This document shows, in pieces, positions 43,412-52,218 of a DNA stretch of 64,000 nt (within the stretch, counting starts at the first letter, position 1; every line of letters starts with the position of its first letter). Where the stretch lies: positions 1-64,000 of the forward strand of contig NZ_JACBZT010000001.1 of the NCBI RefSeq assembly GCF_013408985.1, in the 5' to 3' direction. A program made the position numbers and the translations under genes. Source of the stretch: Petropleomorpha daqingensis (GTDB lineage Bacteria > Actinomycetota > Actinomycetes > Mycobacteriales > Geodermatophilaceae). The notes under the pieces were generated by a model. That model was not told the DNA's origin, ran no database searches, and worked only from the letters and a program-made list of their open reading frames with translations.

Positions 43412-44018
43412 GGCGCAGCAACCGCAGCGACCCGGTGCCCGGCAGCTCCTCGAAGTCCCCGGAGGCGAGCACCCGCGTGTAGACGCCGAAGGGTGCCTGA
43501 CCGCCGTCGGCCGGATCCGGGAAGACGTCGTGGATGGCGAGCGTGCCGCCGACCGCGAGCTTGGCCACCCAGGCGTCCTGGTCGCGGCGCGCGGACTCCT
43601 CGGTGTGGCTGCCGTCGAGGAACAGCAGCGCCGGCGGCGTCGACCACAGCGGCGCGAGCACCTCGGAGCGGGCCACGACGGCGATCACCACGTCCTCGGC
43701 CCGCGCATCGGCGATCGTGCGCCGGAACCGCGGCAGCGTGTCGACGAGCCCGACAGCGGGGTCGACCAGCGACGGGTCGTGGAAGTCCCAGCCGGGCTGG
43801 TGCTCCTCGGACCCCCGGTGGTGGTCGACGGTGACCACCTGGCGGCCGGTCTCCCGGGCGGCCGCGGCGAGGTAGAGCGCCGACTTGCCCATCCAGCTGC
43901 CGATCTCCAGCAGCGGCCCGGGCACGGCCACCGCGAGGGCGGCCTCGTACAGCGCCCGCCCCTCGTCGTCCGGCATGAACCCAGGCGCGGCCTCCGCGGC
44001 GGCCAGCAGATCGCTCAC
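43401..44018 (-). CDS. Class I SAM-dependent methyltransferase
   Basis: A protein of 205 aa. Motif I is LLEIGSWMGKSALYLAAAA (GxxxGxS form, as in catechol O-methyltransferase-like and CmcI-like enzymes), then VVTVDHHRGSEE, and LLFLDGSHTEES supplies the metal or substrate Asp. A C-terminal IHDVFPDP segment follows. It resembles the Methyltransf_24/CmcI type. It starts at GTG 44018 overlapping the YibE/F stop (GTGA). The acceptor is unknown. Confidence 0.85.
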   Translation of the reverse strand: MSDLLAAAEAAPGFMPDDEGRALYEAALAVAVPGPLLEIGSWMGKSALYLAAAARETGRQVVTVDHHRGSEEHQPGWDFHDPSLVDPAVGLVDTLPRFRRTIADARAEDVVIAVVARSEVLAPLWSTPPALLFLDGSHTEESARRDQDAWVAKLAVGGTLAIHDVFPDPADGGQAPFGVYTRVLASGDFEELPGTGSLRLLRRVR

Positions 44019-45286
44019 CGGGAAACCTTCGCACGCAGCCCGGCCAGGCCGCCCACCCGATCGGTGGCCGACACCTTGGCCACGGCCGCGCCGATCGCCG
44101 TCGTCACCGGCACCGCCAGCACCAGGGCGATGCCGCCGACGAGCGCGCGGATGACCTCCTCGGCCACCAGCGAGCCGGTGAGCACCGCGCCCGCGGGGCG
44201 CCGGCTGATCTCGAACAGCAGGAGAAGCGGCAGCGCGACTCCGGCATAGGCGAAAACCAGCGTGTAGACCGTCGAGGCGATGTGGTCGCGCCCGATGGCC
44301 ATCCCCCGCCGGTAGAGCTCCCGCCCGGACAGCGCGGGGTCGACCTCGTGCAGCTGCCAGATCGACGAGGCCTGCGTGATCGTGACGTCGTTGAGGATGC
44401 CCAGCCCCGCGACCACGACCCCGGCGATGACCAGGCCGGAGAAGTCCAGCGTCGGGTCGAACTGCTGCAGCTGGAGGGTGGCCTCGCTGGAGAACCCGGT
44501 CAGCCGCGAGACGCCGACGGCGACCTCGCCCAGCACCGCCGTCAGCGCCAGCCCGAACAGCGTGCCGAGCAGCGCCGTCGTCGTCCGGGCGGAGAACCCG
44601 TGGGCGAGGTACAGGACGACGAACATGATCGCCGACGCCCCGGTCAGCGTGACCCACGTCGGCGACGAGCCCTCGAGCAGCGCCGGCAGGACGAACTTCA
44701 GCAGGACGACGAAGGCGACGGCGAGCCCGAGCAGCGCCCGCAGCCCGCGCAGCCGCGCGACCGCGCCCACGACCAGCACGAACGCGATGGCCAGCACGAT
44801 CATCGGCGTGGTCCGGGCGTAGTCCGCGAACAGGTACGTCGGCCCGCCCTCGGCGCCCTGGTCGGCCTGCAGCACGATCTCGTCGCCCTCGTGCAGCCCG
44901 TAGGCGACGACCTCGGCGGGGACGTCGACCTGCTGGAACTGGCCGGCCGCGGCCCCGTCGGTGATCTTCACGACGAGGGTCGCGCAGGTCAGCTGCTGGG
45001 GCGCGCCGGTCTGGTCGGCGACCGAGCAGTCGTACGGGGTGATCTTGGAGACCGTGGCGTGCGGGAACGTCGTCCCCGCCGGGACGGCCTGCAAGGCGGC
45101 CCGCTCGGCCCGGCCCGGCGTCCCGGACGGCCAGAGCAGCAGCAGGCCGAGGACGGTCGCCAGCGCGATCGGGACCAGGACGACGAGCATCAGCGGGACG
45201 GCGCGCCGTCGGCCGGCGAGCACCCCCGGTTCGGGCGGCGCCGCGTCGGGGTCGGGTCCGTGGCTGTGCGGGTGGGAAGGCGGCAC
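44015..45286 (-). CDS. YibE/F family membrane protein
   Basis: An integral membrane protein of 423 aa. A His/Pro-rich N-terminus precedes a first transmembrane helix (about 30-52). An external OB-like domain (about 65-155) has the single pair CSVAD and LTCATL. Then come about seven helices with GILNDVTITQASSIW, a strict family signature, and RDHIASTVYTLVFAYAGVALPLLLLF. The family is thought to export or sense something at the membrane, but its substrate is unknown. GTG start at 45286; its end is coupled to the methyltransferase gene. Confidence 0.88.
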   Translation of the reverse strand: MPPSHPHSHGPDPDAAPPEPGVLAGRRRAVPLMLVVLVPIALATVLGLLLLWPSGTPGRAERAALQAVPAGTTFPHATVSKITPYDCSVADQTGAPQQLTCATLVVKITDGAAAGQFQQVDVPAEVVAYGLHEGDEIVLQADQGAEGGPTYLFADYARTTPMIVLAIAFVLVVGAVARLRGLRALLGLAVAFVVLLKFVLPALLEGSSPTWVTLTGASAIMFVVLYLAHGFSARTTTALLGTLFGLALTAVLGEVAVGVSRLTGFSSEATLQLQQFDPTLDFSGLVIAGVVVAGLGILNDVTITQASSIWQLHEVDPALSGRELYRRGMAIGRDHIASTVYTLVFAYAGVALPLLLLFEISRRPAGAVLTGSLVAEEVIRALVGGIALVLAVPVTTAIGAAVAKVSATDRVGGLAGLRAKVSR

Positions 45287-45295
45287 CCGGTCAGG

Positions 45296-45676
45296 CTAAG
45301 AGCTGCCCACCTCCACGACCGGGAAGCGGTGCCAGAGTCCGGCGAGCTGCAGCGGCCGGCTCACCGGCTCGGGCGGCTCGACCAGCACGATGTCCACCGC
45401 CCGCGGCTGGCCCAGCTTCTGCAGCTGCACGAGCACCGCCATGCCGGCGGAGTTCATGAAGGTCACCTCGGACAGGCGCAGCTCCACGCGGTGCAGGTTG
45501 GGGACGCTGAGCAGCAGGTCGGTGAGCGTGCGCACCAGCGGTCTGCGGGCCGCCTCGGTGAGCTCGCCGACCACGGTGACGAGGGCGGTGTCCTTGTGCA
45601 GCTCCGAGGTCACCTGCGGCTCGCCGGGGGCGGGCCGGTCCTGGTCGGAGGTGGGTGCGGTCGTCTGCTCGTCCAC
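45296..45676 (-). CDS. STAS domain protein, anti-sigma factor antagonist type
   Basis: A protein of 126 aa. The first 25 residues are polar. The STAS domain (about 28-120) contains ALVTVVGELTEAARRPLVRTL and the loop VTFMNSAGMAVLVQLQ, in which the Ser of MNSAGM is at the place phosphorylated in SpoIIAA-type antagonists. It could take part in a partner-switching pathway controlling a sigma factor. No anti-sigma kinase lies next to it. The GTG at 45676 is chosen as the domain-proximal start. It lies 9 nt before the YibE/F gene on the same strand. Confidence 0.85.
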   Translation of the reverse strand: MDEQTTAPTSDQDRPAPGEPQVTSELHKDTALVTVVGELTEAARRPLVRTLTDLLLSVPNLHRVELRLSEVTFMNSAGMAVLVQLQKLGQPRAVDIVLVEPPEPVSRPLQLAGLWHRFPVVEVGSS

Positions 45677-45705
45677 CTCTCCGGGGTAGCCGGGACGGCG
45701 CCGTT

Positions 45706-46917
45706 TCACACCCGCGGCGGCGCGACCTCCCCCAGCGTCCCGGCCGCGCCGAGGTAGCCGCCGAGCAGCGCCAGGGCGGCCTGCCGCACCGTGTCGTCGC
45801 CGGGCAGGAACCGCGGGGAGTGCAGGCCGGGCCGCTTGCCGGCGGCGTCGACCGCGCCGCCCTCGACACCGAGGAACAGCATCAGTCCGGGGCGGGCGGC
45901 GCAGAAGTGCGCGAAGTCGTCGCTGCCGAACGAGCGGAACGTGTCGTCGGCCTCGAGCCCCGCCCGCTCCAGCCACGGGGTCGCCGCCCGGGCCAGGGCC
46001 GGGTCGTTGTTCAGCACGGGGTCGGACACCTTGATGTCGACGACGGCGGTGCAGCCGTGCGCCGCGGCGGTGTGCCGGGCGACCTCCTCGATCGCCGCGT
46101 GCAGCAGTTCCCGGTCCTCCGCGCGCATGGTGCGCAGGCCGCCGCGCACCCGGGCCGTGTCGGGGACGACGTTGAACACCGCGCCGCCCTCGAGCACGGT
46201 CAGCGCCAGCACCGCGCCGACCACCGGGTCGACCCGCGCGACCACCTGGGTGTGCAGGGCGGTGATCACCGCGGCCAGCGCCTGCACCGGGTCGTGCGTG
46301 GTGTGCGGGTAGGCGGCGTGCCCGCCGCGGCCGCGCACCGTGATCAGCACCTCGTCGACCGCGGCGTTGACCGGCCCGTGGGTGGCCGCGACGACGCCGG
46401 CCGGCAGCTGCGGCTGCACGTGCACGGCGACCGCGGCGCCGACGTCCTCGTCGTCCAGGACGCCGGACTCGGCGACGTCCCGGCCGCCCGACGGCTCGCC
46501 CTCCTCCCGCGGCTGCAGCACGGCGAGCACCGGCGCGGGCCCGCCGACCTGCCGCACCGCGCGGCAGACGGCGACCAGCGCGGCCAGGTGGACGTCGTGC
46601 CCGCAGGCGTGCATCACCCCGCCGGAGGCCGCCCAGGGCACGCCGGTGGCCTCGCGGACCTCCAGCCCGTCGAGCTCGGCGCGCAGCGCGACGGTCGGTG
46701 TCGTCCCCTTGAGCACGCGGACCACCCGCCCGGTGATCGCCGTCTCGTGCCCCGGCCCGACGCCCAGCGCGGCGACGACGGCCGCCGCGGTGTCCTCCTC
46801 CTCGCCGGACAGGCGCGGATCGGCGTGCAGCCGCCGGCGCAGCTCGACCGCCTCGGGCACCTCCTCCAGCACGGCGGCCGACAGCCGCTCGTACCAGGCC
46901 TCCAGTGCGGCGGTCAT
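45706..46917 (-). CDS. M20 family metallo-amidohydrolase
   Basis: A zinc or manganese amidohydrolase of 403 aa in the aminoacylase/IAA-amino acid hydrolase branch. Metal ligands are in CGHDVH (105-110), LQPREEG and GSDDFAHF near the C-terminus. The dimerisation/lid domain (about 190-300) has GRGGHAAYPH. It would hydrolyse an N-acyl or amide bond. The ATG at 46917 overlaps the upstream stop (ATGA), so it is coupled to the FluG-type amidohydrolase gene. Confidence 0.9.
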   Translation of the reverse strand: MTAALEAWYERLSAAVLEEVPEAVELRRRLHADPRLSGEEEDTAAAVVAALGVGPGHETAITGRVVRVLKGTTPTVALRAELDGLEVREATGVPWAASGGVMHACGHDVHLAALVAVCRAVRQVGGPAPVLAVLQPREEGEPSGGRDVAESGVLDDEDVGAAVAVHVQPQLPAGVVAATHGPVNAAVDEVLITVRGRGGHAAYPHTTHDPVQALAAVITALHTQVVARVDPVVGAVLALTVLEGGAVFNVVPDTARVRGGLRTMRAEDRELLHAAIEEVARHTAAAHGCTAVVDIKVSDPVLNNDPALARAATPWLERAGLEADDTFRSFGSDDFAHFCAARPGLMLFLGVEGGAVDAAGKRPGLHSPRFLPGDDTVRQAALALLGGYLGAAGTLGEVAPPRV

Positions 46918-48014
46918 CCGAGCCGGTACGCCCGGATCGCGTTCCACGCGCCGATCGCCGCGGCGACGCGCTCGGCGTCGGCCGCCGTCCAGTCGTCGTC
47001 GGCGATGCCGGCGTCGAGGAAGCGCCCCAGCGCCCGCCGGAACAGCGCGGTCGAGATCAGGTACAGCTCGGCCAGGCCGAAGGCGTCCGTGGAGAACAGC
47101 ACCTTGCCGAACGGCGCCAGCTCCAGCAGCTCGGCCACCACCGCGTCGGCCCGCCGCCCGACGTTGTGCACGGCCAGCCCGACGTCGACGAACACGTGCC
47201 CGAACACCTGCGCCAGGTAGCCGGCGTTGCGGTGGAAGGGGTAGTTGTGCAGCAGCATGACCGGCACGCCGGCCGGCTCGGTGGCCCTCAGCAGGTCGGT
47301 GAGCAGCAGCGGGTCGCCGCGGTGCAGGTCGGTGTCGGCGTCGCCGTAGCCGACGTGGAACTGCACCGGCAGCCGGAAGTCGATGCCGCACCAGACGAGG
47401 AAGCGGTGCAGCACGGGGTCGGCCACCCGCGCCCGACCACCGGCCGCCAGCAGCGCCCCGGCGGCGCGGGTCACCTCGGCGTCCGTGGGCCGCGCGCCCT
47501 CGAGCGCCAGCCCCACCCGGTAGGCGGCGATCGACTTGACCCCGACGGCGTCGGCGCAGCGCTCGCCCAGCCGGTCGCGGAAGGCGTCGGCGAAACCGGA
47601 CGCCGTGCAGCCACCGGCGAGCACCTCCTCGGCCACCGCCTCCAGCCGGACCACCTCGCGCCCGGTGCCGCCGGCGAGCGCGGCCAGCTCGCCGGGCGAG
47701 GTGATCGGCTCGGGGACGTAGCCGGTGTCGACGAGGAAGCTGCCGATCCCGGTGGCGGCCAGCAGGCGGCGGTTCACCTCGGCGGCGCCGAGCTCCGCGC
47801 GGCGGGCCAGGTAGGTGTCCGGCGCGGCGTGCGGCTCGAGGTCGAGCACCGGCGCGCACCAGCGGCGCAGCGCGAAGCCGATCTGCGAGTCGAACAGCGT
47901 CCCGGCCAGGCCGGGCGCGTCCGCTTCGGTGAGCATCGCCTCGACCTCGGGGCGCTCGAGGTCGCGGGTCACCACCCCGTGGCAGTGGTGGTCGACGAGC
48001 GGGACCTCGATCAC
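46914..48014 (-). CDS. Amidohydrolase family protein, FluG/NodGS N-terminal type
   Basis: A TIM-barrel amidohydrolase of 366 aa. The start LVDHHCHGVV is the first metal motif. The rest of the barrel has VGVKSIAAYR (with the Lys of the family), PVQFHVGYGDAD, VMLLHNYPFHRNAGYLA and VLFSTDAFG. This is the domain fused to a glutamine synthetase-like domain in fungal FluG and plant NodGS. Here that partner is separate, at 50839-52218. The GTG start at 48014 has an AGGAGG site and lies in the arm of a palindrome. Confidence 0.85.
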   Translation of the reverse strand: MIEVPLVDHHCHGVVTRDLERPEVEAMLTEADAPGLAGTLFDSQIGFALRRWCAPVLDLEPHAAPDTYLARRAELGAAEVNRRLLAATGIGSFLVDTGYVPEPITSPGELAALAGGTGREVVRLEAVAEEVLAGGCTASGFADAFRDRLGERCADAVGVKSIAAYRVGLALEGARPTDAEVTRAAGALLAAGGRARVADPVLHRFLVWCGIDFRLPVQFHVGYGDADTDLHRGDPLLLTDLLRATEPAGVPVMLLHNYPFHRNAGYLAQVFGHVFVDVGLAVHNVGRRADAVVAELLELAPFGKVLFSTDAFGLAELYLISTALFRRALGRFLDAGIADDDWTAADAERVAAAIGAWNAIRAYRLG

Positions 48015-48067
48015 GAACCCTCCTCGCTGGCGCTCGTCGGGTTCGTGCTCGGCGATGCTGTGCTCAT
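48011..48067 (-). CDS. Possible 18-residue leader peptide
   Basis: An ATG at 48067 opens a reading frame of 18 codons rich in Ser, Thr and Ala, and its TGA overlaps the GTG of the FluG-type gene (GTGA). The upstream stop of the transsulfuration gene is 21 nt before. It may be a coupling leader or chance; there is no clear ribosome site for it. Confidence 0.2.
   Translation of the reverse strand: MSTASPSTNPTSASEEGS
48012..48047. repeat. Palindrome with 9-bp arms at the start of the FluG-type gene
   Basis: CACGAACCC (48012-48020) and GGGTTCGTG (48039-48047) form a perfect 9-bp inverted repeat with an 18-nt loop. The left arm includes the GTG start codon and the edge of the ribosome site. Confidence 0.5.
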
Positions 48068-48068
48068 G

Positions 48069-48092
48069 GGTGAGCTCGCAAGCTCGCTCACC
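48069..48092. repeat. Second palindrome covering the stop of the transsulfuration gene
   Basis: GGTGAGC (48069-48075) and GCTCACC (48086-48092) form a 7-bp dyad with an inner alternative dyad GAGCT/AGCTC. It covers the TGA of the upstream gene. With the adjacent palindrome it resembles an extragenic palindromic repeat unit. Confidence 0.45.
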
Positions 48093-49200
48093 GAGTGGCC
48101 TCCAGGGCGCCGGTCAGGTCGGCGATCAGCTCGTCGGGGTCCTCGAGCCCGACCGACAGCCGGACCATCCCGTCGTCGATCCGGGCGGCCCGCCGCTCCT
48201 CCGGCGTCAGCGAGAAGTGCGAGGAGTTGAACGGCGTGCTGACCAGCGTCTCCACCCCGCCGAGGCTGGTCGCCTCGCTGGCGACCTGCAACCGGCGGAT
48301 CACCGCACCGGCCCGCGCGTCGCCACCGGCCACGGTGAACGCGACCATCGCGCCGCCGATCGCCGGGTAGCGCACCGACACGACGTCGGGGTGGCCGCTG
48401 AGCTCCTCGGCGATCCGCGCGGCGGTGGCGCACTGCCGCGCCATGCGCACCTCGAAGGTCTGCAGGCCGCGCCACACCTGGTAGGCGGCGTGCGCGTCGA
48501 GGCACGTGCCGAGCGTGACCACCCGGCGCTGCACCTCCCGGACGACGTCGACGTCCCCCACCACCGCCCCGGCGATGACGTCGGAGTGCCCGTTGAGGAA
48601 CTTCGTCGCCGAGTGGACGACGACGTCGGCACCCAGCGACAGCGGCCTGACCAGCCACGGCGTGGCGAAGGTGTTGTCGACGACGAACCGCGCCCCGGCC
48701 TCGTGGGCGATCGCCGCCACGCCCGCGACGTCGGTGAGCTCGAGCTGCGGGTTGGCGAGGGTCTCCGCGTAGACGACCGTGGTCGGCCCGCCGGCGACCG
48801 CCTCCCGCCAGGCGTCGAGGTCGGCCGCGTCGACCTGCACCACGTCGACCCCCCAGCCCGGCAGGTCGCGCACGAGCAGGTCGCGGGTGTCCCCGTAGAC
48901 CTGCCGGGCCGCGACCAGCCGGTCCCCCGCTCGGACCAACGTGAGCAGCGTCGTCGCGATCGCACCCATGCCCGACGAGGTCATCAGCGCCGCCGCGCCG
49001 CCCTCCAGCCGGGCCACCGCCGAGGCGGTGACGTCGGCCGTCGGGTTGCGGAAGCGGGAGTACCAGTGCTCGTCCAGACCCCCGGCCTGGACGTCGGCGT
49101 AGGCCTTGTCGTCGAGGTAGTAGGTGACGGAGTGGTGGATCGGCGGCACGACCGGCCGGGTGCGCGGGGTGAACGCCCGCGACTCGTCCGGGCGGCTCAC
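48088..49200 (-). CDS. Trans-sulfuration (Cys/Met metabolism) family PLP enzyme
   Basis: A PLP lyase or synthase of 370 aa in the cystathionine gamma-synthase/gamma-lyase family. Motifs are YSRFRNPT, SSGMGAI, VYAETLANPQLELTD, FVVDNTFATPWLVRPL, and the PLP lysine in HSATKFLNGHSD. A GGVETLVSTPFNSSHFS segment closes the active site. No Met or Cys biosynthetic genes are nearby; in this amide/amine locus it may act as a gamma-lyase on a substrate imported by the adjacent permease. The GTG at 49200 overlaps the permease stop (GTGA). Confidence 0.88.
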   Translation of the reverse strand: MSRPDESRAFTPRTRPVVPPIHHSVTYYLDDKAYADVQAGGLDEHWYSRFRNPTADVTASAVARLEGGAAALMTSSGMGAIATTLLTLVRAGDRLVAARQVYGDTRDLLVRDLPGWGVDVVQVDAADLDAWREAVAGGPTTVVYAETLANPQLELTDVAGVAAIAHEAGARFVVDNTFATPWLVRPLSLGADVVVHSATKFLNGHSDVIAGAVVGDVDVVREVQRRVVTLGTCLDAHAAYQVWRGLQTFEVRMARQCATAARIAEELSGHPDVVSVRYPAIGGAMVAFTVAGGDARAGAVIRRLQVASEATSLGGVETLVSTPFNSSHFSLTPEERRAARIDDGMVRLSVGLEDPDELIADLTGALEATR

Positions 49201-50714
49201 CGGGTGCCGACCTCCTCCTGGCGCGAGCCCAGCTCGGCCGCGGTCAGCGCCGCGCCGGCCCTGCGGGCGGCCGGGCCGATGGCGGCCACGACGACGATGC
49301 AGGCGAGGACCCACGCCGCGGCGATGATCGGGTTCCAGAACAGCGCGCCGTCGGACGGCGACGGGAACGGGTAGACGTTGCGCCACAGCGTGTAGCCGAG
49401 CACGACCAGCGCCAGGATCGGGATCACGACCTGCCACATCGGGACGCCGGGCATCGCGCGCTCGACGAACACCAGCTTGATCGCGCCGATCGTCGTCAGC
49501 ACGTAGGCGACCAGCAGGATCAGCGTGCCGATGGTGCCCGACCACAGGAAGACGCTGAACGGCACGCCGCCGCCGGCGATCGCCTCGATGAGCATGATCA
49601 CGGCCATCACCACGACCACGAGGACGGCCGCTGCGCCCGGCGTCCCCGCCCGCGTCGTGCCGGCCAGCCCGGTCTGCGGCGTGCCCTCGCGGCGCAGGTC
49701 GCGGGCGAAGGCGAAGGCCAGCCGCGAGGCACCGACCATGCACGCCAGGCAGCACCCGAAGGCGCTGATCGCGGCGCCGATGGTGATCAGGTCGCCGACC
49801 CAGCCGGCGATGTACTCGCGGCCGAGGTCACCGAGCAGCGAGCCGGAGGCGATGAACTTCTGCACGCCGGCGTCGTCCGCCCCGAAGCCCATGACCTCGA
49901 TGGCGGTGACGATCGTGAAGTAGATGCCGCCGAAGATCGCCGTCCCGAGGATGGCGCGCGGGATGTCCTTGCGCGGGTGCCGCGCCTCCTCGCCGAGGGT
50001 GGCCGCGGCCTCGAACCCGGCGAAGGAGAGGAAGCCGAACACGATGCCGAGGAACAGCGCCGAGGTGTCGGTGCCCGGCGGCACCGAGAACACCGACCAG
50101 GTGAAGGTCTGCCCGCCGGGCGCGCTGCCGGACAGCAGGCGGACCAGCACGATCGCGCTGATCACGAGGATGAGCGCGACGGTGGCGCCCTCCACCGAGA
50201 GCAGCACGCTGGTGCCCCGGCGGGCCGGGGCGACGGTGAGCGCCAGCGAGCCGAGCAGCGCGATGACGGCGAGCACGAACGGCGCCCAGGACGGCGGGTT
50301 CGGCCAGACGCCGATCGCGGCGAGGAAGTCGGTGCCGAAGATGCCGGCCGCGGTCGAGGTGACCACGCCGTAGAAGCAGTACGTGCCGAACAGCGCGAAG
50401 CCGCTGACCAGGCCGGTGCGCGCGCCCAGGGTGGCGCCGACGAAGGCGTACACCGAGCCGGCGTGGTGGAAGTGCTGGGTGAGCCGCACGAAGCCGTAGG
50501 CCACCAGGAGCACGCCGACGGCAGCGAGCAGGAACGCCAGCGGCACGGCGCGGCCGACGGTGGTCGCGGTGCCCTGCGGGTTGATGTTCGCGGCCATGCT
50601 CGGCGCCATGAGGGCGACCGAGAGACCGACGGCCTGCCAGACCGACAGGGTCCGGCGCAGGCCCGGGCCGGAGGGCTCGACCGGGGCGTCGGGGCGGGAC
50701 GGCGAGACGGCCAT
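49197..50714 (-). CDS. APC family amino acid/amine permease
   Basis: A secondary transporter of 505 aa with about 12 predicted transmembrane helices. The first helix has VWQAVGLSVALMAPSMAANINPQG, the broken-helix substrate site of APC carriers. FLSFAGFEAAATLGEEARHPRKDIPRAI in helix 6 and its loop is diagnostic. It would import an amino acid or amine used by the catabolic genes downstream. ATG at 50714 with a GGAG site, in the divergent gap with the GS-like gene. Confidence 0.92.
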   Translation of the reverse strand: MAVSPSRPDAPVEPSGPGLRRTLSVWQAVGLSVALMAPSMAANINPQGTATTVGRAVPLAFLLAAVGVLLVAYGFVRLTQHFHHAGSVYAFVGATLGARTGLVSGFALFGTYCFYGVVTSTAAGIFGTDFLAAIGVWPNPPSWAPFVLAVIALLGSLALTVAPARRGTSVLLSVEGATVALILVISAIVLVRLLSGSAPGGQTFTWSVFSVPPGTDTSALFLGIVFGFLSFAGFEAAATLGEEARHPRKDIPRAILGTAIFGGIYFTIVTAIEVMGFGADDAGVQKFIASGSLLGDLGREYIAGWVGDLITIGAAISAFGCCLACMVGASRLAFAFARDLRREGTPQTGLAGTTRAGTPGAAAVLVVVVMAVIMLIEAIAGGGVPFSVFLWSGTIGTLILLVAYVLTTIGAIKLVFVERAMPGVPMWQVVIPILALVVLGYTLWRNVYPFPSPSDGALFWNPIIAAAWVLACIVVVAAIGPAARRAGAALTAAELGSRQEEVGTR

Positions 50715-50777
50715 GCGGAACTCCTGATCGCATCGCGGGGGACACGGACGGTTGCGCAGGTCAAGCGCGTGGAGTGT

Positions 50778-50792
50778 GCTCCCGCAGGGAGC
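50778..50792. promoter_or_regulatory. Inverted repeat GCTCCC-N3-GGGAGC in the permease/GS-like gap
   Basis: A perfect 6-bp dyad in the 124-nt divergent gap. It may be an operator for both units or a leader hairpin of the GS-like mRNA. Confidence 0.35.
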
Positions 50793-50838
50793 GCGATCGG
50801 AAGATCCGTTACGACCTCTTCACACGCGGGAGGCCAGG

Positions 50839-52218
50839 GTGCTGGCGCACGAGGAACGGGAGCGGCGTGCTGCGCGCGCCGAGGAGATGCTCGACGGGCT
50901 GCGAGAGGCCGGCGTCGTCGGCGTCGTCCTGCCCTGGGTGGACACCAGCGGGGTGACCCGGGTGAAGTCGGTGCCGCTGGCGAAACTGCCCTCGGCGGCG
51001 GCCTGGGGCGTCGGGATGAGCCCGGTGTTCGACGCGTTCCTCTTCGACGACTCGATCGTCGCCGGACGCTTCGCCGGCAGCGCCGTTGGCGACCTGCGGC
51101 TGCACCCCGACCTCGACCGGCTGACCGTGCTGGCCGGGCAGCCCGGCTGGGCGTGGGCGCCGGTCGACCGCTACGACCAGGACGGCCAGCCGCACGTCCA
51201 GGACTCCCGGCTGCTGCTGCGCCGGGTGGTCGACGAGCTGGCCGCCGACGGCCTGTCGGTGCAGGCCGCGTTCGAGATCGAGTGGGCGGTCGGGGTGGCC
51301 GGCTCCGACGACTTCGTGCCGGGGCTGACCGGCCCCGCGTACGGGATGGCGCGGCACGTCGCGGTGTCGGACTACGCGCGCGACCTGCTCACCGCGCTGG
51401 CCGCCCAGGGGGTCGCCGTCGACCAGTTCCACCCCGAGTACGCCGCCGGGCAGCTGGAGCTGTCGGTCGCGGCGGAGGACCCGGTGGCCGCCGCCGACAC
51501 GACCGTGCTGGTCCGGCACACGATCAAGGCCGTCAGCGCCCGGCACGGGCTGCGGGCGTCGTTCTCGCCGAAGGTGCTGGCCGACGGGGTCGGCAACGGC
51601 GGGCACGTGCACCTGTCGCTGTGGCGGGACGGCGAGAACCTGATGAGCGGCGGGAAGGGCACCTTCGGCCTGACCCCGGACGGCGAGGCGTTCATCGCCG
51701 GCCTGCTCACCCACCTGCCGGGGCTGCTCGCGGTCGGTGCGCCGACGGTCGCCTCGTACCTGCGGCTGATCCCGTCGCACTGGGCCGGCGCGTTCGCCTG
51801 CTGGGGGCTGGAGAACCGGGAGGCGGCGATCCGCTTCGTGACCGGGCCGTCCGGGCGCCGGCAGGCCGCGGCGAACGTCGAGGTCAAGAGCGTGGACCAG
51901 GCGGCCAACCCGTACCTGCTGATGGCCGGGCTGCTCGCGACCGGGCGAGCCGGGCTGGCTTCCCTCGCGACGCTGCCGGATCCGGTCGGGGTGGATCCCG
52001 CGACGCTGTCCGATGAGGGCCGGCGCGAAGCCGGGGTCCGGGAGCTGCCGACGTCGCTGGACGAAGCGGTGCGGGCCTTCGAGCGGGACGACGTCCTGGC
52101 CCGGGTCTACGGCGAGGAGCTGGCCGCGACCGTGGTCGACGTCCGGCGCGGCGAGATCGCGGCGCTGGAGGGCAAGTCGGCCGAGGACGTCGCGGCGGCC
52201 CTGCGGTGGGTGCACTGA
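50839..52218 (+). CDS. Glutamine synthetase-like ATP-dependent ligase (GlnA/FluG C-terminal type)
   Basis: A protein of 459 aa with the type I GS fold. The beta-grasp N-terminus holds VVLPWVDTSGVTRVKSVPL, the metal ligands lie in EIEWAV, and NGGHVHLSLWRDG carries the His of the ammonia/amine site. RLIPSHWAGAFACWGLENREAAIRF holds the substrate Arg. It is shorter on regulation: no adenylylation Tyr motif is visible. Divergent GS-like enzymes gamma-glutamylate amines (PuuA, GlnA3, GlnA4). GTG at 50839 with GGGAGG upstream; 30 more codons upstream are possible. Confidence 0.88.
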   Translation: MLAHEERERRAARAEEMLDGLREAGVVGVVLPWVDTSGVTRVKSVPLAKLPSAAAWGVGMSPVFDAFLFDDSIVAGRFAGSAVGDLRLHPDLDRLTVLAGQPGWAWAPVDRYDQDGQPHVQDSRLLLRRVVDELAADGLSVQAAFEIEWAVGVAGSDDFVPGLTGPAYGMARHVAVSDYARDLLTALAAQGVAVDQFHPEYAAGQLELSVAAEDPVAAADTTVLVRHTIKAVSARHGLRASFSPKVLADGVGNGGHVHLSLWRDGENLMSGGKGTFGLTPDGEAFIAGLLTHLPGLLAVGAPTVASYLRLIPSHWAGAFACWGLENREAAIRFVTGPSGRRQAAANVEVKSVDQAANPYLLMAGLLATGRAGLASLATLPDPVGVDPATLSDEGRREAGVRELPTSLDEAVRAFERDDVLARVYGEELAATVVDVRRGEIAALEGKSAEDVAAALRWVH

